A stretch of 10,155 nucleotides of DNA from CAZSNT01 sp964607765 (GCA_964607765.1 CAZSNT010000260.1:1-10155); one strand, 5' to 3'. Numbered from the stretch's first letter, positions 1 through 7,267 are shown. Numbers and translations are program-made. Notes: generated by a model from the letters alone, not told the origin.

Positions 1-100
1 GCAGGCCAAAAACGTGTATAATGCTCAGCTCAGGAGAGCCGGGCTACGGGGGGGGGTGCGGATGCCACACGAGACTTCCATGAGCGGTTACCCCCGGGCA

Positions 101-175
101 CAACGCCTCAGTCACGGATGGCGCGTGGCGGTCGGGGGCCGCCCGTACATCCGGAGGCAGGCCGCTCGGCGCCCG
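101..175. repeat. Second, truncated copy of the dispersed repeat beyond the cheR 3' end
   Basis: Positions 120-175 match 7157-7215 at 52 of 56 aligned bases with one 3-base gap. To the left, 101-119 aligns without gaps to 7138-7156 but is diverged, still keeping CAACG and CAGT of the terminal repeat at the right spacing. Similarity stops after 175, 15 bp from the cheR stop, and no right terminal repeat is found. It is in the same orientation as the intact copy. The rest of 1-189 shows no gene. Confidence 0.75.
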
Positions 176-189
176 CACCCGGCCCATAT

Positions 190-1089
190 TCAGCCCCTCC
201 CGGTCGGTGAGCGTCCGGCGGTGCTCCTCGTGCATTCCTGGTCCTGCGCCGGAACGTAGTACGTCGTCGGTCCATCATGGACGGCAGTGAAATCGCCTGA
301 CGGCGGGTAAATCGATTCAGACGCACCCAGCAGCAGCACGCCGCCGGGATTGAGCATCTGACAGAACTGCCTGAGGATGCGCTGCTTCAGCGTGACGGAG
401 AAGTAGATGATTACGTTACGGCAGAGGATCACGTCGAACTTGCCGAAAAACGAGAACGGTTGCGCCAGGTTGATTTCGGCGAAACTCACCATTGCGCAGA
501 CGTCTTCGGCGACCTTCCATTGCCTGTCCTGTCGAACCAGGTACTTCGAGCGGAATCTGTGCGGTATGGTCGTACCCAGGTCGTTGTCCCCGTAGACGCC
601 TTGCGACGCCTTTTCCAGAACGCGACGGGATACATCGGCGCCCACGATGGATATGTCGTTGATCCGGTACCGGTCTTGGGTACTCAACCACTCGAGGATG
701 CACATGGCCAGCGAGTATGCCTCCTGGCCCGCGCTGCAGCCTGCGGACAGCATCCGGATCCGCGGCGGCAGGTACTTGGCTTCCTCGAGACGGCGGGCGG
801 CAAGTTGTGGCAAGAGCTTCTGCTGGAACCAATCGAAAGGGTGTGAGTCTCGGAAAAAACTACTCTCATGTGTCGTCATCGCCTGGACGAATTCCCGCTG
901 CAGCAACCGGTCCTCATCCGTAAGCAACGATGAGTAGAGCTGTGAGAAACTGAGGAAGCCCTGCTGCTGCAGGAACGAGCCCAGACGCGTCTCGAACAGG
1001 TAGCGCTTCTCCGGCGGGATATCGATCCCGCAGATCTTGCTCAGCAGCATCTTGAGCAGGCTGAATTCGTTGTCGTTGATGTCGACCAT
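190..1089 (-). CDS. cheR: Chemoreceptor glutamate methyltransferase CheR
   Basis: This 299-residue protein is predicted to transfer methyl groups from S-adenosylmethionine to glutamates on the cytoplasmic helices of the MCP, the adaptation step opposed by CheB. The N-terminal helical domain (about 8-90) contains the family signature TTHESSFFRD at 72-81. The SAM-binding loop LSAGCSAGQEAYSLAM lies at 114-129, an acidic residue after strand 2 is at D152 (GADVS), and the late motifs NVIIYF (225-230) and LNPGG...GASES (247-259) are present. Length matches stand-alone CheR (about 280-300 residues), and there is no TPR extension of the WspC kind. The last 19 or so residues are Arg/Ser/Gly-rich and look non-conserved. 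The ATG directly abuts the cheB TAG stop with zero spacing, and a weak GGAAAG lies upstream inside cheB, so translational coupling is likely. It is the last operon gene visible; the stop lies 15 bp from a dispersed repeat. Confidence 0.96.
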   Translation of the reverse strand: MVDINDNEFSLLKMLLSKICGIDIPPEKRYLFETRLGSFLQQQGFLSFSQLYSSLLTDEDRLLQREFVQAMTTHESSFFRDSHPFDWFQQKLLPQLAARRLEEAKYLPPRIRMLSAGCSAGQEAYSLAMCILEWLSTQDRYRINDISIVGADVSRRVLEKASQGVYGDNDLGTTIPHRFRSKYLVRQDRQWKVAEDVCAMVSFAEINLAQPFSFFGKFDVILCRNVIIYFSVTLKQRILRQFCQMLNPGGVLLLGASESIYPPSGDFTAVHDGPTTYYVPAQDQECTRSTAGRSPTGRG

Positions 1090-2208
1090 CTAGTGGCTTT
1101 CCACGATCTCGATGATACGCCCGGCGATCGCTTCGAGAGGCAGGACCTCGTCCGCGCATCCCGCCTGCACCACGCTTCCGGGCATCCCCCACACGGTGGA
1201 GGTCTGCTCATCCTGCACGAGCGCCGGCGCCCGATGTTCCCTGAGCGCTTTCAGCCCGTTCGTGCCGTCACTGCCCATACCGGTCAACACAACCGCGAGG
1301 GCATGTTCTCCGAACACCTCTGCAGCGGACCGGAACAGGGCGTCGACAGATGGCTTGCAGCCGTTCTCCGGCGGCCCGTCAAGCGTCTTGAGCAGAACGC
1401 GGCGTCGGGTCGCCCGTTGGACGACAAGATGCACCCCGCCGGGGGCAAGATAGACGACGCCCGGGCTCAACGCGTCTCCATCCTGAGCTTCCCGTACCTG
1501 GACGGCAGCGCCTCGGTCAATGGCGGCGGCCATACGGCTGGTGAACAGCTTCGGCATGTGCAGGACGACCACGATCGGAACCGGGAACGACGGCGGCAGG
1601 CAACGCAGTAGATGCGAGAGGGCTTCAGGGCCTCCCGTGGAGGCACCGATGAGCACGACCTCAATCCCGCGTCGGTCGATCTTGCCGCTGAGCCGCGAAC
1701 ACGGATCGTCTTCCTGCACGGGCTGTCTCGGGCTGTCCTGCGGACCGGACCCGCGCGACGACGGCGACAGGCTCTTGGCCATTCTGGAGTAGCGCCGGAT
1801 TGAGAAGCCCCGGATCTTCGGCAGCAGCATGCGTTGGAGAGTCTCGACAACTTCCGCAGGGCAGGCGCTGGTCGGCTTCATGACGAAATCGAACGCCCCG
1901 GCCTCGAGCGCGAGGATTGCGCTGTCCGCGATCTCCGGAACGTCGAGCGACGAGACAAGGATGCCGGTCTGCGGCATCTCCTCGAGCACAGTCCGGGTGA
2001 ATTCCGGAGCCGGCACATCAGTCAGTGACGCGTCGAGGATCACCAAGTCCGGCTTGACCGAGCGTGCTCGGTCGAGTCCGAGCTTGCCGTTCGGTGAGAC
2101 ACCCACGACGACGATGTCCTCCAGCCCGCGGAGTGCGCACTGCAGCGTCTCACGGCAACGTACGCTTTGGTCGACGATCAGGATCTTGATGGGCTCAGTC
2201 GTCGGCAT
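1090..2208 (-). CDS. cheB: Protein-glutamate methylesterase/glutamine deamidase CheB with atypical receiver
   Basis: This 372-residue cytoplasmic protein is predicted to remove methyl groups from the MCP and deamidate its glutamines, normally after phosphorylation by CheA. The receiver domain (about 7-125) has the phosphoacceptor candidate D59, switch Ser (VSS, 85-87) and K111. The usual DD metal pair reads D13-Q14 (IVDQS), so one magnesium ligand is replaced. After a linker (about 130-178), the esterase domain keeps the full triad: S190 in GASTGG, H217 in LHMP and D314 in GMGSDG. I chose the ATG at 2208 because AAGGTG sits 7-8 bases upstream and the receiver fold begins just after it. An in-frame ATG at 2241 would add 11 residues. 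The chosen start overlaps the mcp 3' end by 14 bp, and the stop abuts cheR. Receiver regulation may therefore be altered, while catalysis should be intact. Confidence 0.95.
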   Translation of the reverse strand: MPTTEPIKILIVDQSVRCRETLQCALRGLEDIVVVGVSPNGKLGLDRARSVKPDLVILDASLTDVPAPEFTRTVLEEMPQTGILVSSLDVPEIADSAILALEAGAFDFVMKPTSACPAEVVETLQRMLLPKIRGFSIRRYSRMAKSLSPSSRGSGPQDSPRQPVQEDDPCSRLSGKIDRRGIEVVLIGASTGGPEALSHLLRCLPPSFPVPIVVVLHMPKLFTSRMAAAIDRGAAVQVREAQDGDALSPGVVYLAPGGVHLVVQRATRRRVLLKTLDGPPENGCKPSVDALFRSAAEVFGEHALAVVLTGMGSDGTNGLKALREHRAPALVQDEQTSTVWGMPGSVVQAGCADEVLPLEAIAGRIIEIVESH

Positions 2209-3793
2209 CCGCACACCTTGACTCCAACTCCCGCACCACATCGCAGACCTGGTCGACGGCGGCCATCATCTTCTGCATCGAGTCCTGACACGTCGCCGTC
2301 GCCCCGTTGGCGTGGCTCATGTGTCGGTTCGACTCGGTGACCATCACGGACACTTCGGTGATCCGGGCGTTCATCTCGTTGACCCCGCCCGCGGCCTCTG
2401 CCACGTTCCGGGCGACTTCATTGGCACCGATCGCGATCTCCGCGATGCCTCTGGACACCTGGTTGGCGCCGTCAGCGGATTCGTGAATGCTCTTCGAGAT
2501 CTGATTCACACCCGACGCTGCCTCGGTCAGATTCCGGCTGATCTCCTGGGTAGCCCGAGTCTGCTGGTCGACGCCGCTGGAGATGTGGCCCTGAAGGCCG
2601 TTGATCTTACTGATGATCGTGGTGATGTGCATGATGGCGTTGACTGCCTGGGCCGTGTTGTCCTGTATGCTCTGGATCTTGGCGGCAATGTCCTCGGTCG
2701 CACTCGTGGTTTGCTTCGCGAGTTCCTTGACCTCGTTCGCCACGACGGCAAACCCCTTGCCTGCCTCTCCCGCGCTTGCGGCTTCGATGGCGGCGTTCAA
2801 CGCAAGCAGATTCGTCTGTTGCGCTATCGTCTGGATCACATTCGTCACTTTGCCGATCTCCTGGGCGCTCCTGCCGAGGACCTCCATGACCGTGCCCGTC
2901 TTGTCTGCGGCAGCGGCGGCATCGGCGGCGACGGTTGCACCCTCGCGCGCACTCTCGGAGATGCCCCTGACGGTCGATGACATCTCCCGCAGCGCGGTGT
3001 CGATGGTGGACAGGTTGCTGGACATCTGCTCGGTGGTCGTGGCCACGCTCGACATGCTTCCGCTGATCTCCTCAGCTGTGCCTGCAACGCTGTTGATGTT
3101 CGCGGAGATCTCTTCGGCGGCGGTTGCCAGGACAGACACGTTGGCGGACATCTGTTCGGAAGTCCCCGCGATGGAGCGGGCGCTCTTGTCCAAATTGGCC
3201 AAGACCTCCGCGGCGCTGCGGGAGCTTTTCACGTTCTCCTCAATGTGGCTGATCATCTCAACACAGAGATTGAGCTGCTGCGTGTCGGCCGCAGTGATTC
3301 TCCCCGTGGCATCCCGAATCCTGATCATCGTTTCGGAATCATGCCCTGCCGATGCAGATGCCAACGCTTCCAGCCGTGCTGCCTCCGCCGTGAGCTCCTC
3401 GTGAGCGGCGGAGACCTGCTCCAGATCCGTCGTCAGTTGCGCGGTTCGACGCCGGAGCGCTTGCTTCTGGCGGCGTGCAGACCGGTCGAAGAACCGTGCC
3501 AGGAGGATGCTGATGCCGGCGACCATGACGCTCGCGCCGATCCACAGCTTACGACCGGTCATGTCCATGTCGAGGAAGGTGAGCAGTACGACCGCGACCA
3601 CGAGAAACAGCCCCAGAACTCCGACCAGGCATGTGATACGCAGAGACTCGACGCGGTTTGTGCCGTCGTCGACGTCCGATGCGGCCACAGTGACATAACG
3701 CTGCCCCTGCTCGTTGCTGTCCGTCGCCGGCGGCGGAATGGTGGTCACGAATCCCATCGTCGCCGGTAGATTCCTATCGTCTTCAGCCTTCAT
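2195..3793 (-). CDS. Methyl-accepting chemotaxis protein without a sensor domain
   Basis: This 532-residue membrane receptor is predicted to form trimers of dimers with CheW and CheA and to be modified by CheR and CheB. After about 52 N-terminal residues there are two hydrophobic helices, about 53-74 and 83-102, joined by only about 8 residues, so no periplasmic ligand domain exists. No HAMP is recognisable; a charged coiled coil follows (about 103-150). The signalling tip is canonical: IAQQTNLLALNAAIEAA (323-339), then GKGFAVVANEVKELAKQT. EQ/EE pairs occur exactly every 14 residues at 213, 227, 241 and 255, mirrored on the return helix by acid/amide residues every 14 from 417 to 487, and are candidate methylation sites. 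No CheR-tethering NWETF-like tail is seen; it ends CADADD. I prefer the ATG at 3793 for its strong ribosome site. An ATG at 3877, overlapping cheW as ATGA, would add 28 residues, but those codons have 13 of 28 G/C third positions versus 21 of the next 28. What it senses is unknown. Confidence 0.93.
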   Translation of the reverse strand: MKAEDDRNLPATMGFVTTIPPPATDSNEQGQRYVTVAASDVDDGTNRVESLRITCLVGVLGLFLVVAVVLLTFLDMDMTGRKLWIGASVMVAGISILLARFFDRSARRQKQALRRRTAQLTTDLEQVSAAHEELTAEAARLEALASASAGHDSETMIRIRDATGRITAADTQQLNLCVEMISHIEENVKSSRSAAEVLANLDKSARSIAGTSEQMSANVSVLATAAEEISANINSVAGTAEEISGSMSSVATTTEQMSSNLSTIDTALREMSSTVRGISESAREGATVAADAAAAADKTGTVMEVLGRSAQEIGKVTNVIQTIAQQTNLLALNAAIEAASAGEAGKGFAVVANEVKELAKQTTSATEDIAAKIQSIQDNTAQAVNAIMHITTIISKINGLQGHISSGVDQQTRATQEISRNLTEAASGVNQISKSIHESADGANQVSRGIAEIAIGANEVARNVAEAAGGVNEMNARITEVSVMVTESNRHMSHANGATATCQDSMQKMMAAVDQVCDVVRELESRCADADD

Positions 3794-3800
3794 TGCGCAT

Positions 3801-3810
3801 CCTCTCCTTT
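3801..3810 (-). promoter_or_regulatory. Ribosome binding site deciding the mcp start
   Basis: Read on the minus strand, AAAGGAGAGG lies 7 bases before the ATG at 3793. It is the strongest Shine-Dalgarno-like match I found in the operon. It supports starting mcp at 3793 and leaves an 80-bp spacer after the cheW stop. A competing GGAG, 5 bases before the ATG at 3877 and inside cheW, keeps the longer, coupled start possible. Confidence 0.6.
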
Positions 3811-3873
3811 GCTGTTCTTGCAGCTGAATCACAACCCTCGGGTCCGGGGTGTATGCAGCAACAGATCGTCGTT

Positions 3874-4353
3874 TCATAGCATCTCCGCTGCGCTGAGTAC
3901 CACCAGCAGTTGTCCCTCGAGCCTCAGAACGCCCTCCACGAAGCGCGCATTCGCTTCCTCGAGGTGTGGGGGCGGAGGGGACAACTCGCCCCTCTCGACC
4001 GTGACGACGTCACCGACTCTGTCCACGAGGAAGCCGACCGGTTTGTCGCTGAACAGGGCGGCTGACACGATGCCGTCGAGATTCCGGTTGGTCTGTATCT
4101 CCTGAGCGGTCTTCAGGATGACGACCTGTGACAGTTCGGTGATTGGCCGTGGCGGCTGGCCCAGGACCACGGCCACATCGATGACCAGCACCACTTGCCC
4201 GCGGATGTTGACCAGGCCGCGGATGTGCTCTGGACTGCGCGGCACGCTGGTGATCTGCGTGTTCCGGTTGACCTCCTTGACGATGCGGATGTCCAGCCCG
4301 AAAAGGCGTCCGTCCAGCTCGAAGCTAACGTATTGTCGCGTGCCGCTGTTCAT
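3874..4353 (-). CDS. cheW: Chemotaxis coupling protein CheW
   Basis: This 159-residue cytoplasmic adaptor is predicted to link the MCP tip to the P5 domain of CheA in the signalling array. It is a single CheW domain over essentially its whole length. The opening strand YVSFELDGRLFGLDI (8-22) and the core GLVNIRGQVVLVIDV (46-60), containing the family's conserved N-x-R-G turn, are clear, as is the later KPVGFLVDRVGDVV segment (104-117). A short proline run (PPPP, about 126-129) precedes the final strands. Length is normal for CheW (about 150-170). The ATG has AGGGGA about 7 bases upstream and lies 28 bp after the cheA stop, so the gene is co-transcribed with cheA. Nothing unusual was seen. Confidence 0.95.
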   Translation of the reverse strand: MNSGTRQYVSFELDGRLFGLDIRIVKEVNRNTQITSVPRSPEHIRGLVNIRGQVVLVIDVAVVLGQPPRPITELSQVVILKTAQEIQTNRNLDGIVSAALFSDKPVGFLVDRVGDVVTVERGELSPPPPHLEEANARFVEGVLRLEGQLLVVLSAAEML

Positions 4354-4381
4354 CGTTCAGTCCCCTGCCGCCGGCCGCGCG

Positions 4382-6958
4382 TCACGTCCTGCGCTCCGCG
4401 CACAGACGCATGATCGCCTCCAGCGTCCCTCTGCGGTCCGCCTTGCTTGAGAACTCGTCAAACCCCGCGTCCAGGGCCAGCTCCGCAGCTTGCCCCTCGG
4501 CGGCGGAAACCGCCAGCAACGGCAGGGAGCGGTAGGCCGTCTTCGACCTGACTCGCCGGGCGAACTCGTAGCCGTCCATGACCGGCATCTCCAGGTCACT
4601 GACCACGCCGTTGAACTCACCGGCCGCGAGCGCAGACAGACCTGCGCTCCCGTCCTCAACGGCTGTGACCTCGACACCCGAGCTCTTGAGAAAGAACGAG
4701 ATCACCGCCCGGTAGAACGCCGAATCATCGACGAGCAGGATGTGTTTCGTCTCCTCCTTGTCGTGTGTGTCGAACCAGTCAGGCTCCAGTGCCTGGATGG
4801 CAGCGAAGGCGTCGAGGAACAGGGTCAGTCGGCCGCCGATCAGCTGCGAGCCCACCACGCCTGTCTGGCGAATTGTCTGGGAATCGAGATCACTGTCGAC
4901 CTCGGTCGTGTCGACGATGTTTGCGGCCAGAATGCCGAACGGCCTGCGACAGTCGGGGATGATGACGTAGACAACGTCGTCGCCGTATTGCGCCGTCACC
5001 GATCCGATCGCCTGTTCGAGGCGAATCACCGGGATCAGTGAGCCGCGGAAGTTCAGGTACTCCCGCCCGTGGGCTGTCTGGACGTTGCGACGCGGCACTT
5101 CCTCTACCCGCGCGATGAGGCAGAGCGGGACGGCAAACCGTTCACTGCCGCCCAGGTCGAACAGCAGCACGGTCTGCCGACCATCGACCGCCGGGCTCCT
5201 CGCCGCAGGTGCGGTGCTTTCGATCTTGGCGAAATGGAGTCTGCCGATCTCGGCGACCGCGGCAATGTCCAGGATCATGGCGATGCTTCCGTCTCCGAGC
5301 ACGGTAGTTCCCGCGAACGTCCCGCAATCCTTGAGCTGGTCATGCAGGGCCTTGACCACGATCTCCTCGGTGTCCACAATACGGTCGACCAGCAGCCCGA
5401 ACTGCTCGTTGCCAAGCTGCAGCACCATGATGTAAGCGCAGTGCTGTTCTGCTGCATTGCCGTCGCCTTGCTCCTCGTTCGCGGACTCCGGGATGGCCTG
5501 CTCTTCGTCAATCCCGAGGATGCTGGCCAGGCGCAGAATGGGCAGGAGCTTGCCGCGAAGCCAGTAGACCTCCTGGTTGTCCACCACCTTGATCTCTCGG
5601 AACTGATCCTCGCCGTAGAGCCAGACGACCTCGGCGATGTTGATCTGTGGGATCGCGAAGTGGTTTCCCCCGACGGAGACGATGAACGTCGGGATGATGG
5701 CAAGCGTCAAAGGCAGCTTGATAGTGATGGTTGTGCCCTTGCCCACCGTCGAGGCGACGTCGATCGTGCCGCCAAGCTTCTGGAGGCTGGCTTTGACCAC
5801 ATCCATACCGACCCCGCGTCCCGAGATGCCGGACACCTGGGGCGCGGTAGAGAACCCGGGCTCGAAGATGAGATTGAACGCTTCCCGGGGCTGGAGTGCG
5901 GCAGCTTGTTCCTCCCGCAGCGTCCCCTTCCGCACGGCCGCGGCCTTGAGCTTCCCGGGATCCATGCCGCTGCCGTCGTCCCGGATCCGGATGTTCACCT
6001 GGCCCGCCTGATGGTAGGCGCTGAGACAAACGTGTCCCGTGGGCTCCTTGCCGCGAATCCTCCGTTCGTTCGGTGACTCGATGCCGTGGTCCACCGCATT
6101 GCGGACAAGATGCACGAGCGGGTCCGTGATCGCCTCGATGATATTCTTGTCGAGCTCGACGTCCGAGCCGACGATTTCGAGCTGGATCTCCTTGCCCAGC
6201 TTTCTTGCCATGTCCCGGACGAGCCGTTTGAACTTCGTGAAAGTCGAACCGACCGCCCGCATGCGGGTCCGCATGACGCTCGCCTGCAGCTCACTGGTCA
6301 CGACGTTCAGACGCTGGCTGATGACAGAAAGCTGTTCGACGTCGCGCGCGGCCATCGCCTGGACGTTTTGGTTGCGGACGAGAACCAGCTCACTGGCGAG
6401 GTCCATCAGGCGGTCCAGCAGCGCGAGCGAGATACGGACGGTCTGCTCGCCCGCCTCCCTCGGTGCGCCTTCACGCACGGCCGCGCCGGTGCCTTCCGTC
6501 TTCTCCCAGACTGAGTCGTGCTCTGACGGCTCCGCCAGTTCGACGTCCGCGGCCTCCGGCTCCGCTTCTGCTCCCGCCTGCGCGCTGGCGGCTTGCTGGA
6601 GCACGGACAGTTCTTCATCGTACGCGACGTTGTCGCTGGTTGGGGCCTTGAGCATCGCTTTGAGTTTGTCGATGCCCCGAAGCAGTGCGTCCGTTACCGG
6701 GCCGGCAACGATGAGTTCCCCTCCGCGGACAAGCCCGACGACGTGTTCGAGGGCGTGCGCGAGCTCGGTTATGTGACCCAGGTCAAGCAGGCCAGCGTCG
6801 CCTTTGACGGTGTGCAGGGCGCGGAACAACTCGTTGACCGTGTCCGCGGGCGCCTCGGCACCCGCTCGCTCCAGCGCCAGCACAACATCCTCGATGGTGG
6901 CAAGGTGCTCGTCTGCTTCCGCCACGAATTCTTCAAGCAATTCCGGATCACTGCCCAT
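4382..6958 (-). CDS. cheA: Hybrid chemotaxis histidine kinase CheA with second CheW-like domain and C-terminal receiver
   Basis: This 858-residue kinase is predicted to autophosphorylate and pass phosphate to receivers under MCP/CheW control. Order: P1 Hpt (about 5-105) with H49 in HTVKGDAG; an acidic Ala/Glu-rich linker (about 108-170) where a CheY-binding P2 would lie; P3 dimerisation (about 172-235); P4 ATPase (about 240-420) with N box HLVRNAVDHGIE (283-294), G1 DDGSGMDP (327-334) and G2 GRGVGMD (380-386); P5 (about 421-570); a second CheW-like domain (about 594-725) with NFRGSLIPVI at 636-645; and a receiver (about 738-855) with D744-D745, phosphoacceptor D788, S818 and K839, all intact. 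E. coli CheA is about 650 residues, so the extra length is the last two domains. The start begins the Hpt directly; its ribosome site is weak (GGGG about 10 bases upstream). It is the first gene of the operon. Fused kinase-receiver proteins of this kind are known as FrzE and WspE; which pathway this one serves is not evident. Confidence 0.95.
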   Translation of the reverse strand: MGSDPELLEEFVAEADEHLATIEDVVLALERAGAEAPADTVNELFRALHTVKGDAGLLDLGHITELAHALEHVVGLVRGGELIVAGPVTDALLRGIDKLKAMLKAPTSDNVAYDEELSVLQQAASAQAGAEAEPEAADVELAEPSEHDSVWEKTEGTGAAVREGAPREAGEQTVRISLALLDRLMDLASELVLVRNQNVQAMAARDVEQLSVISQRLNVVTSELQASVMRTRMRAVGSTFTKFKRLVRDMARKLGKEIQLEIVGSDVELDKNIIEAITDPLVHLVRNAVDHGIESPNERRIRGKEPTGHVCLSAYHQAGQVNIRIRDDGSGMDPGKLKAAAVRKGTLREEQAAALQPREAFNLIFEPGFSTAPQVSGISGRGVGMDVVKASLQKLGGTIDVASTVGKGTTITIKLPLTLAIIPTFIVSVGGNHFAIPQINIAEVVWLYGEDQFREIKVVDNQEVYWLRGKLLPILRLASILGIDEEQAIPESANEEQGDGNAAEQHCAYIMVLQLGNEQFGLLVDRIVDTEEIVVKALHDQLKDCGTFAGTTVLGDGSIAMILDIAAVAEIGRLHFAKIESTAPAARSPAVDGRQTVLLFDLGGSERFAVPLCLIARVEEVPRRNVQTAHGREYLNFRGSLIPVIRLEQAIGSVTAQYGDDVVYVIIPDCRRPFGILAANIVDTTEVDSDLDSQTIRQTGVVGSQLIGGRLTLFLDAFAAIQALEPDWFDTHDKEETKHILLVDDSAFYRAVISFFLKSSGVEVTAVEDGSAGLSALAAGEFNGVVSDLEMPVMDGYEFARRVRSKTAYRSLPLLAVSAAEGQAAELALDAGFDEFSSKADRRGTLEAIMRLCAERRT

Positions 6959-7087
6959 GTGTGCAGTACCCCACGCAGAACGACACAGGCCCTCAACGGA
7001 GATCCCAGGGACGGGCGACGCGCGCCGAACTCCCTCCTGCGGCTTGTCACCGCTGCCTTGGCGCAGACCTGACCACCTTCACTTCAA

Positions 7088-7116
7088 ACAATACTGCGGA
7101 GGCGCCGTCAATGCAA
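7088..7116 (-). promoter_or_regulatory. Weak sigma70-like promoter candidate for the che operon
   Basis: On the minus strand, TTGCAT (7116-7111) and TATTGT (7093-7088) are separated by exactly 17 bases, about 130 bp before cheA. The -35 box matches the consensus at only 3 of 6 positions and the -10 box at 4 of 6. The position is sensible but chance is a real alternative. Confidence 0.2.
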
Positions 7117-7128
7117 TCATCGTGCTAC

Positions 7129-7267
7129 GGCGTGGGGCAACGGGCCAGTTGCGTGGGGCGCGTGGCGGTCGGGAGCCGCCCGCCCTACATCCGGACGTAG
7201 GCCGCTCGGCCCCCGAGCGGGACGATGCGGGCCTGCTCTTCACGAAACTGGCCCGTTGCCGGCGTGG
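7129..7267. mobile_element. MITE-like element: 15-bp terminal inverted repeats with 7-bp flanking direct repeats
   Basis: GGCAACGGGCCAGTT at 7136-7150 is the exact reverse complement of 7246-7260, and the match continues imperfectly inward for about 8 more bases (7151-7158 against 7238-7245). The 125-bp unit is flanked on both sides by GGCGTGG (7129-7135 and 7261-7267), which looks like a target-site duplication. The interior contains further self-complementary stretches: GGCGG/CCGCC around 7164-7180 and an 8-bp hairpin at 7202-7220. It encodes no transposase, as expected of a non-autonomous miniature element. Its core is shared with 120-175. Alternatives are a REP-like palindromic repeat or a large RNA hairpin with chance flanks. 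Confidence 0.65.
7202..7220. repeat. Perfect 8-bp hairpin inside the MITE-like element
   Basis: CCGCTCGG (7202-7209) and CCGAGCGG (7213-7220) form a perfect stem around a CCC loop. No T tract follows on either strand, so it does not look like a rho-independent terminator. In the second copy the left arm is kept (162-169) but the right arm is not, so the hairpin is intact only here. Confidence 0.75.

Noticed and set aside
17..22. TATAAT on the plus strand near the left edge, resembling a -10 box.
   Set aside because: A -35 box would fall off the window, and no plus-strand gene follows; it would only transcribe antisense to cheR.
48..56. Run of nine G residues downstream of cheR.
   Set aside because: A simple homopolymer with no associated gene to phase-vary; may also be an assembly error site.
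2209..2241. Upstream in-frame start adding 11 residues to CheB.
   Set aside because: It would extend the overlap with mcp to 47 bp and adds nothing recognisable, while the ATG at 2208 has a suitable AAGGTG and leads straight into the receiver fold.
3794..3877. Upstream in-frame start adding 28 residues to the MCP with an ATGA overlap to cheW.
   Set aside because: Third positions are only 13 of 28 G/C, with several AGG, AGA, GGA and CGA codons, and a much better ribosome site lies at 3801-3810. Kept as an alternative rather than the call.
190..6958. Assignment of the operon as a true Wsp c-di-GMP system.
   Set aside because: CheR has no TPR region, the MCP has no periplasmic domain, only one CheW is present and no GGDEF regulator is in view; the resemblance is limited to the fused CheA-receiver.
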